Origin: SZUA-545 sp050297855
GTDB taxonomy: Bacteria; Campylobacterota; Campylobacteria; Campylobacterales; SZUA-545
Assembly (NCBI GenBank): GCA_050297855.1
Contig: JBNKTC010000010.1
Coordinates: 496,001 to 560,000, forward strand
DNA length: 64,000 nucleotides
Reading direction: 5' to 3'
The position numbers and the translations under genes were made by a program. Below, piece by piece: positions 1 to 8,504 of the stretch (position 1 is the stretch's first letter; each line of letters opens with the position of its first letter). Below the pieces are notes generated by a model. It saw only the letters and a program-made list of their open reading frames with translations. It searched no databases and had not been told where the DNA came from.

Positions 1-1226
1 CCGCTTACGCCACGACGGTGATGGCGGGACTCTTCCCCATCTTTTTCAAAACCTACTACAGCAGCGCCGAGAGCGTCACCGCCTCCACCGCCCAGCTGGG
101 GTTTGCCAACTCCCTCGCAAGCCTTTTCATCGTCTTGATCGCCCCTTTGCTGGGAGCGATCGCCGATGCGGGCGGACTGAAGAAACGCTTTTTAACCCTC
201 TTCGCCTTCCTCGGAATCCTGATGACCGCGTCGCTGACGCTCGTCGCGCAGGGTGCATGGGAGACGGCAATCCTTCTCTTTGTCGCGGGGAACATCGGCT
301 TTATGGGCTCAAACATCTTCTACGACGCCCTGCTCCCCTCGGTGACGGATGAGACACACTTCGACCGCGTTTCCGGCCTGGGGTTCGCCCTGGGATACCT
401 CGGCGGCGGCCTGCTCTTTGCGCTTAACGTCTTTATGGTGCAGTCTCCCGAGACCTTCGGCTTCGCCGACGCCGCGGAGGCGGTCAAAGCCTCCTTCCTC
501 TCCGTCGCCCTCTGGTGGGCGCTCTTCTCCGTGCCGCTGCTGCTTTTTGTCGAGGAGCGGCGCATCCGCGGCGAACGCAAAAGCGCACTGCGCATCCTGC
601 GCGAAGGGTACGAGCGGCTGGCAGGCACCTTCCGAAAGATCTCGAAGCTCCGAGGGCTGCTGCTCTTTCTGATCGCTTACTGGCTCTATATCGACGGTGT
701 CGATACGGTCATCCGGATGGCGGTCGATTACGGTATCTCCATCGGGTTCGAATCTTCCGACCTGATCACGGCCCTGCTGATCGTACAGTTCGTCGGGTTC
801 CCCGCGACGCTGCTCTATGCGCGCTTTGCCGACCGGATCGGCACCAAAAAAGCCCTGCTGACGGCGATTGGCGTCTATATGCTCATCATCCTCTTTGCCA
901 CGCAGATGACCGAGGTGCGGGAGTTTTACATCCTTGCAGCGATGATCGCCCTCGTCCAGGGCGGCATCCAGGCGCTGAGCCGCTCCTACTACGCCCGTAT
1001 GATCCCAAAAGCTTACGCCGCCGAGTTCTTCGGCTTCTACAACCTTCTGGGTAAATTCGCCGCCATCTTCGGCCCCCTGCTCCTCGCCGTCGTCGCCCTC
1101 GCCACCGACAGCTCCCGCGCCGCCATCGGCTCCATCGCCCTCTTTTTCCTGCTGGGGGGATGGCTGCTGCTGAAAGTCGATGCGGATCAAACGGCGGAAG
1201 AGGTGCGGGAGGCGCTGCGCTCGTGA
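1..1226 (+). CDS. MFS transporter, UMF1 (Atg22-like) family, 5' end cut by window
   Basis: Integral inner-membrane transporter of the major facilitator superfamily. The open frame runs in from base 3 (Ala-Tyr-Ala-Thr-Thr-Val-Met-Ala-Gly...), which matches the first membrane helix of UMF1 proteins, where this motif follows an N-terminal Tyr-Asp-Trp-Ala segment. The true start therefore lies left of the window, and the GTG at 18 is not the start. Repeated hydrophobic segments fill the remaining ~400 residues, with a cytoplasmic Arg/Lys-rich loop in the middle (about 180-215). UMF1 proteins are putative exporters of unclear substrate. The stop codon shares its last base with an AAAAACT repeat, and the next gene converges. 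Confidence 0.85.
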   Translation, partial: AYATTVMAGLFPIFFKTYYSSAESVTASTAQLGFANSLASLFIVLIAPLLGAIADAGGLKKRFLTLFAFLGILMTASLTLVAQGAWETAILLFVAGNIGFMGSNIFYDALLPSVTDETHFDRVSGLGFALGYLGGGLLFALNVFMVQSPETFGFADAAEAVKASFLSVALWWALFSVPLLLFVEERRIRGERKSALRILREGYERLAGTFRKISKLRGLLLFLIAYWLYIDGVDTVIRMAVDYGISIGFESSDLITALLIVQFVGFPATLLYARFADRIGTKKALLTAIGVYMLIILFATQMTEVREFYILAAMIALVQGGIQALSRSYYARMIPKAYAAEFFGFYNLLGKFAAIFGPLLLAVVALATDSSRAAIGSIALFFLLGGWLLLKVDADQTAEEVREALRS

Positions 1227-1246
1227 AAAACTAAAAACTAAAAACT
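1226..1246 (+). repeat. AAAAACT heptamer repeat, three units
   Basis: Three perfect head-to-tail copies of AAAAACT begin at the last base of the transporter stop codon. The same AT-rich repeat family recurs at 1285-1317 (inverted), 10136-10168 and 31691-31724, each time at the end of a gene. With the 1285-1317 copy it could form a stem between two convergent genes, so it may also act as a bidirectional terminator. Confidence 0.8.
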
Positions 1247-1284
1247 GAATGGAGATGACAACTGCATTTTCCAGTACTCTCAAA

Positions 1285-1317
1285 CTTATAGTTTTTAACT
1301 TTTAGTTTTTAGTTCTC
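1285..1317 (-). repeat. Dispersed ACTAAAA-type repeat, minus orientation
   Basis: Read on the minus strand this 33-base stretch is identical at 32 of 33 positions to the copy at 10136-10168. It overlaps the 3' end of the acyltransferase gene: the last codons (Arg-Thr-Lys-Asn-stop) are made from the repeat itself. It stands in inverted orientation to the 1226-1246 units. Confidence 0.85.
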
Positions 1318-2525
1318 ATCGCCTCTTTGATCGCCAGTTTCACCCGCGCCGTCAGCACCTCCGCGCTCTCGTCTTCTCTTGGATAGATCGGTTCAAGGAA
1401 GCGTACGGAGATTTTCGCCGGTCTGGGGAAAAGCATCCCCGCTCGCAGCGCTTCGAAACCACCGTCGAGCAGGGTCGGGACGATGGGGACGTTGAACTCC
1501 TTGGCCAGCATGGCGGCAAAGGGCCGGAACTCCAGCAGCTGCCGGTCGCGGCTTCGGGCTCCTTCGGGAAAGATCACGAGGTTTTCTCCCTGCATCAACG
1601 GTACCGCAGCTTTTTGCATGGAGGCTTTGAGGTCGTTGTTGACGTCGATGAGGATCAGCTGGCCGTAGGTCGCCGCAGGGGTCACGCCGAAGACCTGTTC
1701 GAAAGCCAGGGTAAAGGTGTGCCGCAGTACCCGCCACGGCAGCGACGCGGTGATGATAAAACCGTCAAGCATGCTCTGGTGGCTGGGGGCGATGATGCAG
1801 GGGCATTCGGGAAGGTGTTCCATGCCCCGGCGCTCCAGACGGAAATAGAGTCGAAACAGCGGCAGAGCGATCAGGCGGTAGAGCCCCAACACCCACGGGG
1901 AGTGGCGCAGCACCGTATCGCGGTCCGTCCGCAGGATCTGCGACCAGTCAACGGCCGTCGGCGTATGGCGCGAGGCGTGGGCTTTGACGTAGCGGTAGAG
2001 GGTTTCGGGGGTCATCATCGTCGCGAATTCGCGGTCGTGCACATGCACGCCGAAGGTCGCTTCCAGAAAGGTGTAGAGGGCCACATGGTCGATGGAATCG
2101 AGCCCCAGGTCAAACTCGAACCGCGAATCGGGACAGACGATCCGGCCGCTAAGGCGTTCGAGTTCTTCTCGGATCGTCGCATAAACCGGATCATCGATCT
2201 CCCGGTCGCATGGGGTGACCGCCGCCGGTTCCGCCAAGCGCTTGAGGGCCGCGCACCCTTCGGGGGTGTCGCAGTCGGGCAGCGCAAGGGCGGTGACGTG
2301 CCAGGCCCGAATGCGCGCTTCGTCGGAGGCTTCGATGTTATAGAGTTCCACCGCATACCAGCGGATCTCATCGGTCAGGTTGACAATCCCGTGCGCCGAC
2401 GCCGCTTTGAAATCCGGCGTAATATAGGCCACAGGGCCGATCCCCGCCTCCTCCACAACGATGATCTCGCCGACCAGATCGCTCAGCTCCCGGACCCGGC
2501 GCTCGATCGCTTTGTAGCGCTTCAT
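1302..2525 (-). CDS. ACP-domain/PlsC-type acyltransferase with adenylation-enzyme C-terminal remnant
   Basis: A 407-residue protein in three parts. Residues 1-120 resemble the C-terminal subdomain of AMP-forming acyl ligases. Residues ~125-185 are an acyl-carrier domain with the phosphopantetheine serine in Leu-Gly-Leu-Asp-Ser-Ile. Residues ~215-407 are a PlsC/LPLAT acyltransferase with the His-x4-Asp motif (HQSMLD) and Phe-Pro-Glu-Gly-Ala-Arg. It probably acylates a lysophospholipid or another acceptor at the inner membrane. The catalytic N-terminal ligase domain seen in Aas-like fusions is absent. The start ATG overlaps the upstream kinase stop (ATGA), so translation is likely coupled. The C-terminal codons lie in a dispersed repeat. 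Confidence 0.8.
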   Translation of the reverse strand: MKRYKAIERRVRELSDLVGEIIVVEEAGIGPVAYITPDFKAASAHGIVNLTDEIRWYAVELYNIEASDEARIRAWHVTALALPDCDTPEGCAALKRLAEPAAVTPCDREIDDPVYATIREELERLSGRIVCPDSRFEFDLGLDSIDHVALYTFLEATFGVHVHDREFATMMTPETLYRYVKAHASRHTPTAVDWSQILRTDRDTVLRHSPWVLGLYRLIALPLFRLYFRLERRGMEHLPECPCIIAPSHQSMLDGFIITASLPWRVLRHTFTLAFEQVFGVTPAATYGQLILIDVNNDLKASMQKAAVPLMQGENLVIFPEGARSRDRQLLEFRPFAAMLAKEFNVPIVPTLLDGGFEALRAGMLFPRPAKISVRFLEPIYPREDESAEVLTARVKLAIKEAMRTKN

Positions 2526-4060
2526 CCAAAAAGCCCCGCAACGCTTTGACGCATCCGTTCAGGGGAGGCGGTGTCGACGGTATGGCGCCGGTCTCCTTCT
2601 CCGGGTTGCAGCGGTTCCATACCTCGGCGCTGCGCTTCGAGGACCGCCGCATCGGCCTCGGAAACGTCGCCACCCGCTTCACGACGCGCCCAAAGGCGCT
2701 CAAAAAGCAGCGTTTCGGGACACGTCATTTCAAGAATATGCAGGGGAACGCCGCTTGTCGCCGCCACGATCTCAAACCGCTCCCGCTGCCACCGCTTCAG
2801 AAACGTCGCATCCACCACGACGCTTTTCCCGGCGCGAAGCAGCGTTTCGGCGATTTCGGCAAGGCGTTCATAGGTCGCCCGGGTCGCGTCACCGCTGTAG
2901 ATCCCCCGCGCCGCGCCCTCTCCCGGCACCGTACCGAAGAGCCGCATCCGCTCGACGTCGGAACGAACCCGAACAGCCCCGTACCGCTCCATGACCTCCA
3001 GTGCAGCGACGCTTTTTCCCGATGCGGAGGGACCGAAGGTGAGCGCCAGAAAAGGGCTCCGGGGCCGGGTATAGCTTTGGGCCAGGGCGACATAGCGCCG
3101 GACCGTCTCCAAGATCTCGTCGCGTTCGGGCCCCGCCGGATGCTGAGCGGCCCGCAACGCCTCCACCTTGGCACGGACCAAGGCCCGGTAGACCTTGTAA
3201 AAACTCAGCAGCCCCATCCCTTCATAATCCCCCGTCGCTTCAAGGTAGCCGCTCAGCAGACGCCGGGCATGCGCTTCCATCCCCCGGTACTCCAGATCCA
3301 TCACCAGAAACGCCAGGTCGCTAATCACGTCGATATGACTCAGGAAGGGATTGAACTCGATGGCGTCAAAGAGGATCAGCTCTCCTTCGAAGAAGGCGAT
3401 GTTGTGCAGATGCATGTCGCCGTGGCACTCCCGCACGAAGCCCCCGGCCTTACGCCGGACGATCCGCTTTTGCAGTGCGCTGTAGCGATGCAGAGTCCAG
3501 ACTTTCAGGTCGGCCAATGCCCCGAAAAGCGCTTCATCCTCCTCCAGCCCTCCGAAGAAGTCGAAGTTCTCCAGCATGGGGGCCACGGCCCGATCTGGTT
3601 CGCCGTAGGGGTCCGTGGCGGCGACCGGCGCTGCCTCTCTGTGGGACCGGGCGATGGTTTGCGCCAGCCGATCGATCGTTTCCCGATCCAGAGCGCCTGC
3701 GTCGGCGACGTGATCAAGCTGATTCGCTTGGTCGAAGCGGCGCATGGCGACGGCGTATTCGATAACTGTATCACTCCCCTCGATCAGCGGCGCATCGACG
3801 GAGCCGGTGATCGCTTCAATCCCCAGGTAGAGCCGCGGGGCGAAGCGGCGGTTGGTCCGCAGTTCCTCCAGGCAGCAGTGGTGCCGTTTTTCGAGGGTTC
3901 CGTAGTCGAGAAACCCGAAATCGACGGGCTTTTTGATCTTGTAGGCGACGCTGCCGGTCAGGATGATCGAGGAGATGTGGGTCTGGATCAGCTCCCCGTC
4001 GTCGCACTGTTCGAGGAGGTTGGCGACCAGGGTGTCGTGGGCCGCGAGATCGAATTCCAT
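2522..4060 (-). CDS. Bifunctional aminoglycoside phosphotransferase-like / AAA kinase protein
   Basis: 512 residues matching the fused family annotated as bifunctional aminoglycoside phosphotransferase/ATP-binding protein. The N-terminal ~320 residues are an APH-type kinase fold with the catalytic-loop motif His-Gly-Asp-Met-His-Leu-His-Asn and a downstream Asp-Ala-Ile-Glu metal-binding segment. The C-terminal ~170 residues carry a P-loop (GPSASGKS) of the zeta-toxin/gluconate-kinase type. The substrate is unknown, and a resistance role should not be assumed from the family name. It begins 2 bases after the ABC exporter stop and its stop overlaps the acyltransferase start, giving a three-gene minus-strand operon. 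Confidence 0.8.
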   Translation of the reverse strand: MEFDLAAHDTLVANLLEQCDDGELIQTHISSIILTGSVAYKIKKPVDFGFLDYGTLEKRHHCCLEELRTNRRFAPRLYLGIEAITGSVDAPLIEGSDTVIEYAVAMRRFDQANQLDHVADAGALDRETIDRLAQTIARSHREAAPVAATDPYGEPDRAVAPMLENFDFFGGLEEDEALFGALADLKVWTLHRYSALQKRIVRRKAGGFVRECHGDMHLHNIAFFEGELILFDAIEFNPFLSHIDVISDLAFLVMDLEYRGMEAHARRLLSGYLEATGDYEGMGLLSFYKVYRALVRAKVEALRAAQHPAGPERDEILETVRRYVALAQSYTRPRSPFLALTFGPSASGKSVAALEVMERYGAVRVRSDVERMRLFGTVPGEGAARGIYSGDATRATYERLAEIAETLLRAGKSVVVDATFLKRWQRERFEIVAATSGVPLHILEMTCPETLLFERLWARREAGGDVSEADAAVLEAQRRGMEPLQPGEGDRRHTVDTASPERMRQSVAGLFG

Positions 4061-4062
4061 GA

Positions 4063-5829
4063 TTACTTCTGGTCCTGTACGAAACGGCTGTAGTGGCCGC
4101 CCGCCCCCAGCAGCTCCGCCGGGGTGCCCGACTCGATGACCCGCCCCTCTTTAAGGACGTAGACCAGGTCCGCGTGCTCGACGGTGCTGAGGCGGTGGGC
4201 GATGATGAGCATCGTCTTCTCCTTCAGATAGGCCTGCAGCGCTTTGAAGAGATGGGTTTCGGTATGGATGTCCAGGGCCGAGGTGGATTCGTCGAGGATG
4301 ACGACGTTGGGGTCGCTCACCAGCATCCGAGCAATCGCCAGACGCTGCCGCTCCCCACCCGAAAGCCGGATCCCCTCTTTGCCGATCATCGTATCGAGCC
4401 CGTCGGTCAGTTTCTCCAGCACGTGCTGGAGCTGGGCCACCTGCAACGCCTCGAAGAGTTCGCTCTCCTTGATGTCGCGCCCCAGGGTCAGATTGTGCCG
4501 CAGGGTGTCGTTGAACATCCGGGGGCTTTGCAGAACCAGGGAGATGTGATCGCGCAGCCGGTCCAGCCCGATGTCGGTGATGGGCGTGCCGTCGATGCGG
4601 ATGGTACCGCGCTGCGCCGCGTAGAGTCCCAGGATGATATGGGCCAGGGTCGTCTTGCCGCTGCCGCTGGGACCCAGAAGCGCCACGGTTTTGCCCGCGG
4701 GAATCTCCATCGTGATGTCGTGCAGCACCGTTTTCTCCCCGTAGGAGAAGCTGACGTTTTCGAGGGTAATGGCGTTGTTATGTGTGTTTTCGAAGGGGTT
4801 GACCCGATGTTCGTAGCGGGGTTCCTGCTTCAAAGAGAGCAGCTGGTTCAGCCGCTCCAGGGCGGCGGTGGCGTTCTGGTAGGAGAAGACGATCTGCAAC
4901 AGATCCTGCAGGGGGGTGACCATAAACCAGAGATAGCCGATGACGGCGAACATCTCCCCGATGGAGAGGCTGGAGAAGAGCACCATCAGCATCGAGGTCG
5001 CCCGGAAGAACTCGAAGCCCGACAGAAAAACGAAGCCCGAGAGCTGCCCCGCCGCCTCGCTCTTCCATCCGAAACTGCCCGACGCTTCCCGGATGGAGCG
5101 TGCCTTGTCGATGGCACGGTCGATGTAGTGGTGTTCCTGATTGTGGGTGCGGATCTGAACAAAGAGGTCGAGCGTCTCGGAGAGTTCATTCTGGAAGTTC
5201 TCGATCTGTTTGTTCTCGCGCTTTTTCAGCTTGCGGATGCGCCGTCCCAGCCAGACCGTCAGCGCGACGACCCCGGGATTGACCACCAGCATGATCAGCG
5301 CCAACTGCCAGTTAATAAAAAAGAGGATCGCCGCAATCCCCGAAAGCATCAGTACCGAAACGACAAAACGCCCGATACTCACCCCCACGAAGGCGTCGAC
5401 GGTATCAATGTCCGTCACCAGCTTCGCGCTGACCCCGCCCCCGCCCAGCGCTTCGTACTCGGCGACGGAAACCCGCTTGAGGTGTTCGAGGATCCGTTTG
5501 CGGATGCCGTAGACCAGCTGTTTGGAGATAAGGGTAAAGAGGCGCGACTGAATAACGTTGAGGGTGAAAAAGAGCAGCCGCAGCAGCAGCGTCGTCCCCA
5601 AAACGATCAGGATATAAAGGTAGGGTTCTTCCGGACTGAATAGCCGGTCCATGATCCCCGTCAGCCAGCCCGGCTTTTGCAGCAGGACCTGATCGATGAG
5701 CAGTGGAAAGAGCAGCGGGACGGGCAGACTGACCAGCACTGCCGCAAGTGCGACGATCTGTCCCCAGACGATCTTGCCCCGATAGGCTCCCGCTTCGTGC
5801 AGGAGCGTCTTCCATCCGATCGACGTCAT
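4063..5829 (-). CDS. ABC exporter, fused permease/ATPase (MsbA/lipid-exporter type)
   Basis: 588-residue half-transporter. The N-terminal ~320 residues hold six membrane segments. The C-terminal ATPase has Walker A (GPSGSGKTT), the signature LSGGERQR, Walker B (VVILDEST) and the switch His in IIAHRLS. Homodimers of this type export lipids, peptides or drugs across the inner membrane. Followed after 2 bases by the APH/AAA kinase and then the acyltransferase, which fits (without proving) a role in lipid or envelope metabolism. No accessory membrane-fusion protein is nearby. Confidence 0.85.
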   Translation of the reverse strand: MTSIGWKTLLHEAGAYRGKIVWGQIVALAAVLVSLPVPLLFPLLIDQVLLQKPGWLTGIMDRLFSPEEPYLYILIVLGTTLLLRLLFFTLNVIQSRLFTLISKQLVYGIRKRILEHLKRVSVAEYEALGGGGVSAKLVTDIDTVDAFVGVSIGRFVVSVLMLSGIAAILFFINWQLALIMLVVNPGVVALTVWLGRRIRKLKKRENKQIENFQNELSETLDLFVQIRTHNQEHHYIDRAIDKARSIREASGSFGWKSEAAGQLSGFVFLSGFEFFRATSMLMVLFSSLSIGEMFAVIGYLWFMVTPLQDLLQIVFSYQNATAALERLNQLLSLKQEPRYEHRVNPFENTHNNAITLENVSFSYGEKTVLHDITMEIPAGKTVALLGPSGSGKTTLAHIILGLYAAQRGTIRIDGTPITDIGLDRLRDHISLVLQSPRMFNDTLRHNLTLGRDIKESELFEALQVAQLQHVLEKLTDGLDTMIGKEGIRLSGGERQRLAIARMLVSDPNVVILDESTSALDIHTETHLFKALQAYLKEKTMLIIAHRLSTVEHADLVYVLKEGRVIESGTPAELLGAGGHYSRFVQDQK

Positions 5830-5840
5830 TTTCCGTTCCC

Positions 5841-6479
5841 CTACCGGAACTCCGCGATCGACGCGAGAGGGAGACGATACTTCTTGGGTGCGGGGTCTAC
5901 CCGGTATCCAAAGGCGCAGAGCACCGCCACCTCTTCGACCGACGCATCAATGTCCAGAATTTTTTCGACGGCACTTTTGTCAAATCCCTCGATGGGACAG
6001 GAGTCGATCCCGATCATCGCCGCGGCGCTCATCATGTTCCCCAAAGCGATGTAGCACTGCCGCGCACCCCACTGATAGCGGTCGGTCGCCAGCGGCGTCG
6101 TGTGAAAGTCCGCATAGCGCTGCATATAGGCCGCCGTCGCCTCTTCGGTGAGACCCCGCTCCCTGAAGCGCTCCGCGACCCAGTCGCTTCCCGGCGCCAG
6201 GTCCCGCGTTCGGGTGAGATAGACGACCAGATGGCTGCAGGAGTCGATCTGTTTCTGGTTCCAGCACTCGGGTTTGAGAGCCGCCTTGAGATCGTCGGAG
6301 GTGATGACCAGGTAGCGGCACCCCTGCATCCCGAAGGAGCTGGGGGAGAGCCGTCCCGTTTCAAGGATCCATCCAAAATCATCGTCACCGATCTTCCGGG
6401 CACTATCAAAGCGCTTGCAGGCGTGGCGGAACCCGAAGGCTTCCAGAATGTCCGCTTTAATCTGTGCTGTCTCCATCAT
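5841..6479 (-). CDS. NAD(P)H-dependent nitroreductase-family oxidoreductase
   Basis: 212-residue FMN-dependent nitroreductase fold (NfsB/YfkO group). The sequence begins with the family's FGFRHACKRFD-like helix, has the Ser-Pro-Ser-Ser-Phe-Gly-Met-Gln FMN/substrate loop near residue 50, and ends with a Gly-Tyr-Arg-Val-Asp-Pro motif. Likely reduces quinones or nitro compounds in the cytosol. Two adjacent ATGs (6479 and 6476) follow a GGGAG ribosome site. Lies 11 bases upstream of the exporter on the same strand, so it may be the first gene of that operon. Confidence 0.85.
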   Translation of the reverse strand: MMETAQIKADILEAFGFRHACKRFDSARKIGDDDFGWILETGRLSPSSFGMQGCRYLVITSDDLKAALKPECWNQKQIDSCSHLVVYLTRTRDLAPGSDWVAERFRERGLTEEATAAYMQRYADFHTTPLATDRYQWGARQCYIALGNMMSAAAMIGIDSCPIEGFDKSAVEKILDIDASVEEVAVLCAFGYRVDPAPKKYRLPLASIAEFR

Positions 6480-6630
6480 GACTCCCTGCGTTGATTGATC
6501 CAGTAATTATATCAGGACGAAGCACCGAAGCGTGAAAATGTGCCTTTGATACCGTGCTGTAGCGATTCTCGGGCTTTTCTGTAGGCCCTTAATATTCGTT
6601 TAATTGATATTCAAATATAGTGGAGATATA

Positions 6631-6687
6631 AGACCGCCCAGAGGGGTCTAAAGCTTAAGGGTACCTCTAGAAACTCCATAGGTGCCC
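6631..6687 (+). promoter_or_regulatory. Structured 5' leader of the cytochrome c'-like gene
   Basis: Two hairpins lie just before the gene at 6708. The first pairs AGACC with GGTCT around 6631-6649. The second is an 8-bp stem, GGGTACCT (6659-6666) with AGGTGCCC (6680-6687, one G-U pair). There is no T-run after either, so they are leader structures rather than a clear terminator. An AT-rich stretch at 6595-6630 probably holds the promoter. Confidence 0.35.
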
Positions 6688-6707
6688 TGAAATCATAGGA
6701 GTGTTTC

Positions 6708-7106
6708 ATGAGTAAAAAGATTCTTGCAGGATTTGTCGCAGCGGCGGCACTGAGCCTTTCCGCCGGTGCGGCGGAGTTTGATCTCAAAGAGAACATGCAT
6801 AAACTCAACGCCCATATGGCGACCATGCAGGCGGCATTCATCACCGGCGACAAAGCCGAAGCGATCAAAGCGGCCAAGGCACTCAAAGCAGAGAGCGACA
6901 AGCTCCTCGGAGATGAAGCGATCATGAAAAAGATGCTGCCCGAAGGTCAGCAGCACAAAACACGCATCGCCAAGACCTCTGCGGTCATGATCAGCGACTA
7001 TGTGGACATGATGGTCGAAAGCACCAGCAACGACGGAGCCCAGAGCGCCTACTTCGGCGTCGAACGCGCCTGTTTCCGCTGCCACAACCTCGTCCGCGAC
7101 TGGTAA
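6708..7106 (+). CDS. Periplasmic cytochrome c'-like monohaem protein
   Basis: 132 residues: an N-terminal Sec signal peptide (cut near Ala-Gly-Ala-Ala), a mostly helical body rich in Lys/Glu/Met, and one haem-binding Cys-Phe-Arg-Cys-His five residues before the tail Asn-Leu-Val-Arg-Asp-Trp. A CxxCH motif at the very C-terminus of a four-helix protein is typical of the cytochrome c'/c556 family (electron transfer or gas binding). ATG at 6708 has ATAGGAG upstream. A GC hairpin (7119-7132, loop TTCC) follows the stop, but without a T-run. It stands alone, so its redox partner cannot be read from context. Confidence 0.8.
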   Translation: MSKKILAGFVAAAALSLSAGAAEFDLKENMHKLNAHMATMQAAFITGDKAEAIKAAKALKAESDKLLGDEAIMKKMLPEGQQHKTRIAKTSAVMISDYVDMMVESTSNDGAQSAYFGVERACFRCHNLVRDW

Positions 7107-7330
7107 GCCGCGCACTTCGCCCCTTCCGGGGCACCCTGATTCCTCCCCACCGCTCCCTGGTAACGATACGTAACAAAGAATCATTTCACAGATCCGGAGG
7201 ACGCGCCCAGTCGGGTTGCTTTTTTGTCTCCCGTGATATGATCAGATTATAACCGGAAGCAGAACCCTCGCACCCGGTCACAGTACGACAGGTTACCCGC
7301 TCGACCCATTTCACCTAAAAAGGTACGATC

Positions 7331-8473
7331 ATGAAGACAACCACAGCTTGTCACATTACGTTTCTCACGGCTTTATCATTGGTACTCGGCGCATGCGGCG
7401 GCGGAGGTGGCGGTGGTGGAGGCGGCAGCACCGCACCCCTGACCCGCGATTTCGGCCCCATTGACCAGCGTATCATCGACGTCAACGCGACCTGCAGCGG
7501 GAGGACAACCATCGCCGGCGGAAACATCATCAACCAGACCTGGACAGCGGCGAACAGCCCCTATGCCGTCTATGGGGACATCACGGTGCCCTCGGGGGCG
7601 ACGCTGACCATTGAAGCCGGTACGACCGTCTGTTTCGACGCCAACGACTCCATGGCGGGAGGCCTCGATAGCGACCGCATCGAGCTCCTTGTCTCGGGAG
7701 ACCTGAACGTCTCGGGAAGCGCCGATGCGCCCGTCATCTTCCGGGCCGTCGAACCGACGACCGACGACCTGGTCTGGCGGGGTATCGGGATGCAGTCAGG
7801 CGGTACGGCGACAGTCGACTTCGCCTATTTTTCCAATGCGAATACCGCCATCAACGCCTCCATCGGTACGGCCGCGATCACCCGCTCGGTTTTTACTCAT
7901 AATTCGGGCGGCGTGACGGCCGGCAACAATGCCGACATCTTTCAATCCGTCTTTGTCGAAAACAGCTATAGCGGCGTGATGGTCACCGGTCAGGCAGAGC
8001 TTGAAAACCTGCTGCTCTATGAGAATAATTACGGCATTTACATGTTTAGTGCCTATACCGGTGTCGCCATTACCCAAAGCACGATCGACAGTAACAATAT
8101 CGGGATCTATGTTTATGCTTCAGGGTATCCCTTTACGATCACCAATACCCTGATTACCGGAAACACCGCCTACGGTATCCATAACCAAGTCGGCGATTCG
8201 GTCGAACTCTGGTCAAGCGACCTATGGAATAATGGGGTCAACACCTATGGCAGCGGCTTCAGCCATAGCGCAACACTCTACGTCAATCCGCTCTATGTCA
8301 ACCCGGGTGTGGACTACAGACTTTCCAGCGACACGACCACGAGCCCGGCGATTGATGCTGGCACACACACCGGTATTGCGACCGACCTCGTTGGCAACGA
8401 CCGTCCCCAGGACGGCGACGGCATCAACGATGCGGAATACGACATCGGTGCCTACGAAGCGGACGGGGTGTAA
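7331..8473 (+). CDS. Parallel beta-helix (PbH1-type) surface lipoprotein
   Basis: 380 residues. A lipoprotein signal ends in Leu-Gly-Ala-Cys, followed at once by a run of ten glycines that probably acts as a flexible tether. The body contains repeated Asn/Thr/Ser-rich turns of right-handed parallel beta-helix proteins (about 60-340). It ends with Tyr-Asp-Ile-Gly-Ala-Tyr-Glu, a tail common in such bacterial proteins. No catalytic residues of a polysaccharide lyase could be assigned. Likely exposed on the outer membrane; function unknown. The GGN run is a plausible site for length variation. Confidence 0.75.
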   Translation: MKTTTACHITFLTALSLVLGACGGGGGGGGGGSTAPLTRDFGPIDQRIIDVNATCSGRTTIAGGNIINQTWTAANSPYAVYGDITVPSGATLTIEAGTTVCFDANDSMAGGLDSDRIELLVSGDLNVSGSADAPVIFRAVEPTTDDLVWRGIGMQSGGTATVDFAYFSNANTAINASIGTAAITRSVFTHNSGGVTAGNNADIFQSVFVENSYSGVMVTGQAELENLLLYENNYGIYMFSAYTGVAITQSTIDSNNIGIYVYASGYPFTITNTLITGNTAYGIHNQVGDSVELWSSDLWNNGVNTYGSGFSHSATLYVNPLYVNPGVDYRLSSDTTTSPAIDAGTHTGIATDLVGNDRPQDGDGINDAEYDIGAYEADGV

Positions 8474-8504
8474 TCCCGGTTCGCAAGGGCGGACGAATCT
8501 TGCG

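Noticed and set aside
2522..4060. Antibiotic resistance call for the APH-like kinase
   Set aside because: The fused APH/AAA family is widespread in environmental bacteria and has no shown link to drug resistance; no resistance genes or mobile elements adjoin it.
4093..5643. 516-codon frame antisense to the ABC exporter
   Set aside because: Shadow frame; the opposite strand has intact Walker and signature motifs in order.
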